From assembly GCF_040869045.1 (NCBI RefSeq), contig NC_090321.1, positions 33,167,426-33,231,425 of the forward strand: a stretch of 64,000 bases of DNA, given 5' to 3'. Source of the stretch: Eurosta solidaginis (taxonomy: Eukaryota > Arthropoda > Insecta > Diptera > Tephritidae). A program made the position numbers and the translations under genes. Under the pieces are notes generated by a model, which did no database searches, was not told the origin of the DNA, and worked only from the letters and a program-made list of their open reading frames with translations. This document shows, in pieces, positions 63,408-64,000 of the stretch (positions are counted from its first letter, which is position 1; every line of letters begins with the position of its first letter).

Positions 63408-64000
63408 AGTTTGGAATTTTTTTGGCATTACTCTTTAACCTGTTCATTAACGACTTACCAAAGGTTATATTACATTCTAGAGTTTTTATGTATGCAGATG
63501 ATGTAAAAATTTGTTACACATATCTGCCTTCGAACTTGTTCTGTTTTAATCAGCTTCAGGCCGATCTTGACTCATTTCAAAGCTGGTGTACTGCAAAATT
63601 ACTTTTTTTGAATTACTCTAAATGTAAGCAAATGACTTTTCACCGTGTGAAGCCGGTCCTATCATCTTATACACTTAACGGCGACCCCTTGGAGCGGATA
63701 TCTATTGTAACTGATCTAGGAGTTATTTTTGATCCGAAATTAAGTTTTACCACACATATTTCAACCGCTATAAACAAAGCAACTGGTGTATTAGGTTTTA
63801 TCAAACGTTGGGCTAAAGAGTTTGATGACCCTTATTTCACAAAGATCCTTTATACCTCGCTGGTACGTCCTATTCTCGAGTACGGTTCAAGTGTCTGGTC
63901 TCCGATCTATCAAATCCATGTTGATCGGATTGAGTCGATCCAGAGACGGTTTTTAATTTTTGCATTACGAGGTCTCAACTGGGAATCAAGTACTCATCTT
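63408..64000 (+). mobile_element. Jockey-type LINE, cut by the window end
   Basis: Open from about 63408 to the edge: LALLFNLFINDLPKVI, the catalytic FMYADDVKI (about 63486), then [60 protein letters not shown] and YGSSVWSPIYQIH. No stop in this stretch, so it is younger than the other LINEs here. 5'-truncated. Same family as 16127-17040. Confidence 0.85.

Overview
This is an intron- and transposon-rich eukaryotic window, almost certainly from a higher fly. The Sec61 beta protein it encodes is nearly the same as the Drosophila one, splice sites are canonical GT-AG, base composition is AT-rich, and the repeats (mariner, Foldback-like arrays, hAT, LINEs with CAA tails, fly-type tRNA SINEs) fit Diptera. 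A tephritid fruit fly is my best guess, by inference only. Most of the sequence is mobile-element debris; only three host genes are visible. || Host genes. (1) Plus strand, about 1.4-21.7 kb: a DNAI7 (CASC1/IC97) orthologue, an axonemal dynein-associated protein. I assembled nine exons (to 1617; 1677-1782; 2381-2603; 7176-8694; 11883-11958; 12311-12482; 12545-12608; 13701-13978; 21548-21679). All reading phases join correctly, giving about 929 residues; the N-terminus lies upstream of the window. (2) Minus strand, 27479-22383: Sec61 beta, three exons and 99 residues, with a first coding exon that holds only the ATG and a 4.7 kb second intron packed with LINE and SINE pieces. It converges on DNAI7. 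(3) Minus strand, 43456-38613: a gene I do not recognise, three 3' exons. It has two in-frame TGA codons: one inside the large exon, and one near the C-terminus in the context TGA-CAA-TTA (a known readthrough-promoting motif) followed by 38 further open codons. || Mobile layout. 1-7 kb: DNAI7 introns with short terminal-inverted-repeat (TIR) elements, a widespread fly repeat, a tRNA-derived SINE and a solo LTR. 9-13.7 kb: a TA-flanked TIR element, a TTAA-flanked long inverted repeat, and a tandem array with a unit of about 305 bp. 14.2-21 kb: a dead mariner and a Foldback-like element that encloses two LINEs. 22.5-27.2 kb: a LINE/SINE patchwork inside Sec61 beta. 28-36.5 kb: LINE fragments and LTR remnants. 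37-38.1 kb: a hAT remnant. 43.8-52.5 kb: a block of DNA transposons, including an unclassified 2.56 kb element with long TIRs and a 2.04 kb hAT. 54-59.4 kb: LINE fragments, a MITE, and a hAT nested in a SINE. 63-64 kb: a SINE with a target-site duplication (TSD) and a LINE running off the window. Three hAT copies keep recognisable 8 bp TSDs (one perfect, two 7/8). || The most interesting points are the two possible stop-codon readthrough sites of gene 3, the Foldback-like element carrying LINEs, the unclassified long-TIR transposon at 45.4-48 kb, and the LINE/SINE patchwork in the Sec61 beta intron. I ran no database search; family names rest on motifs and remembered family features.
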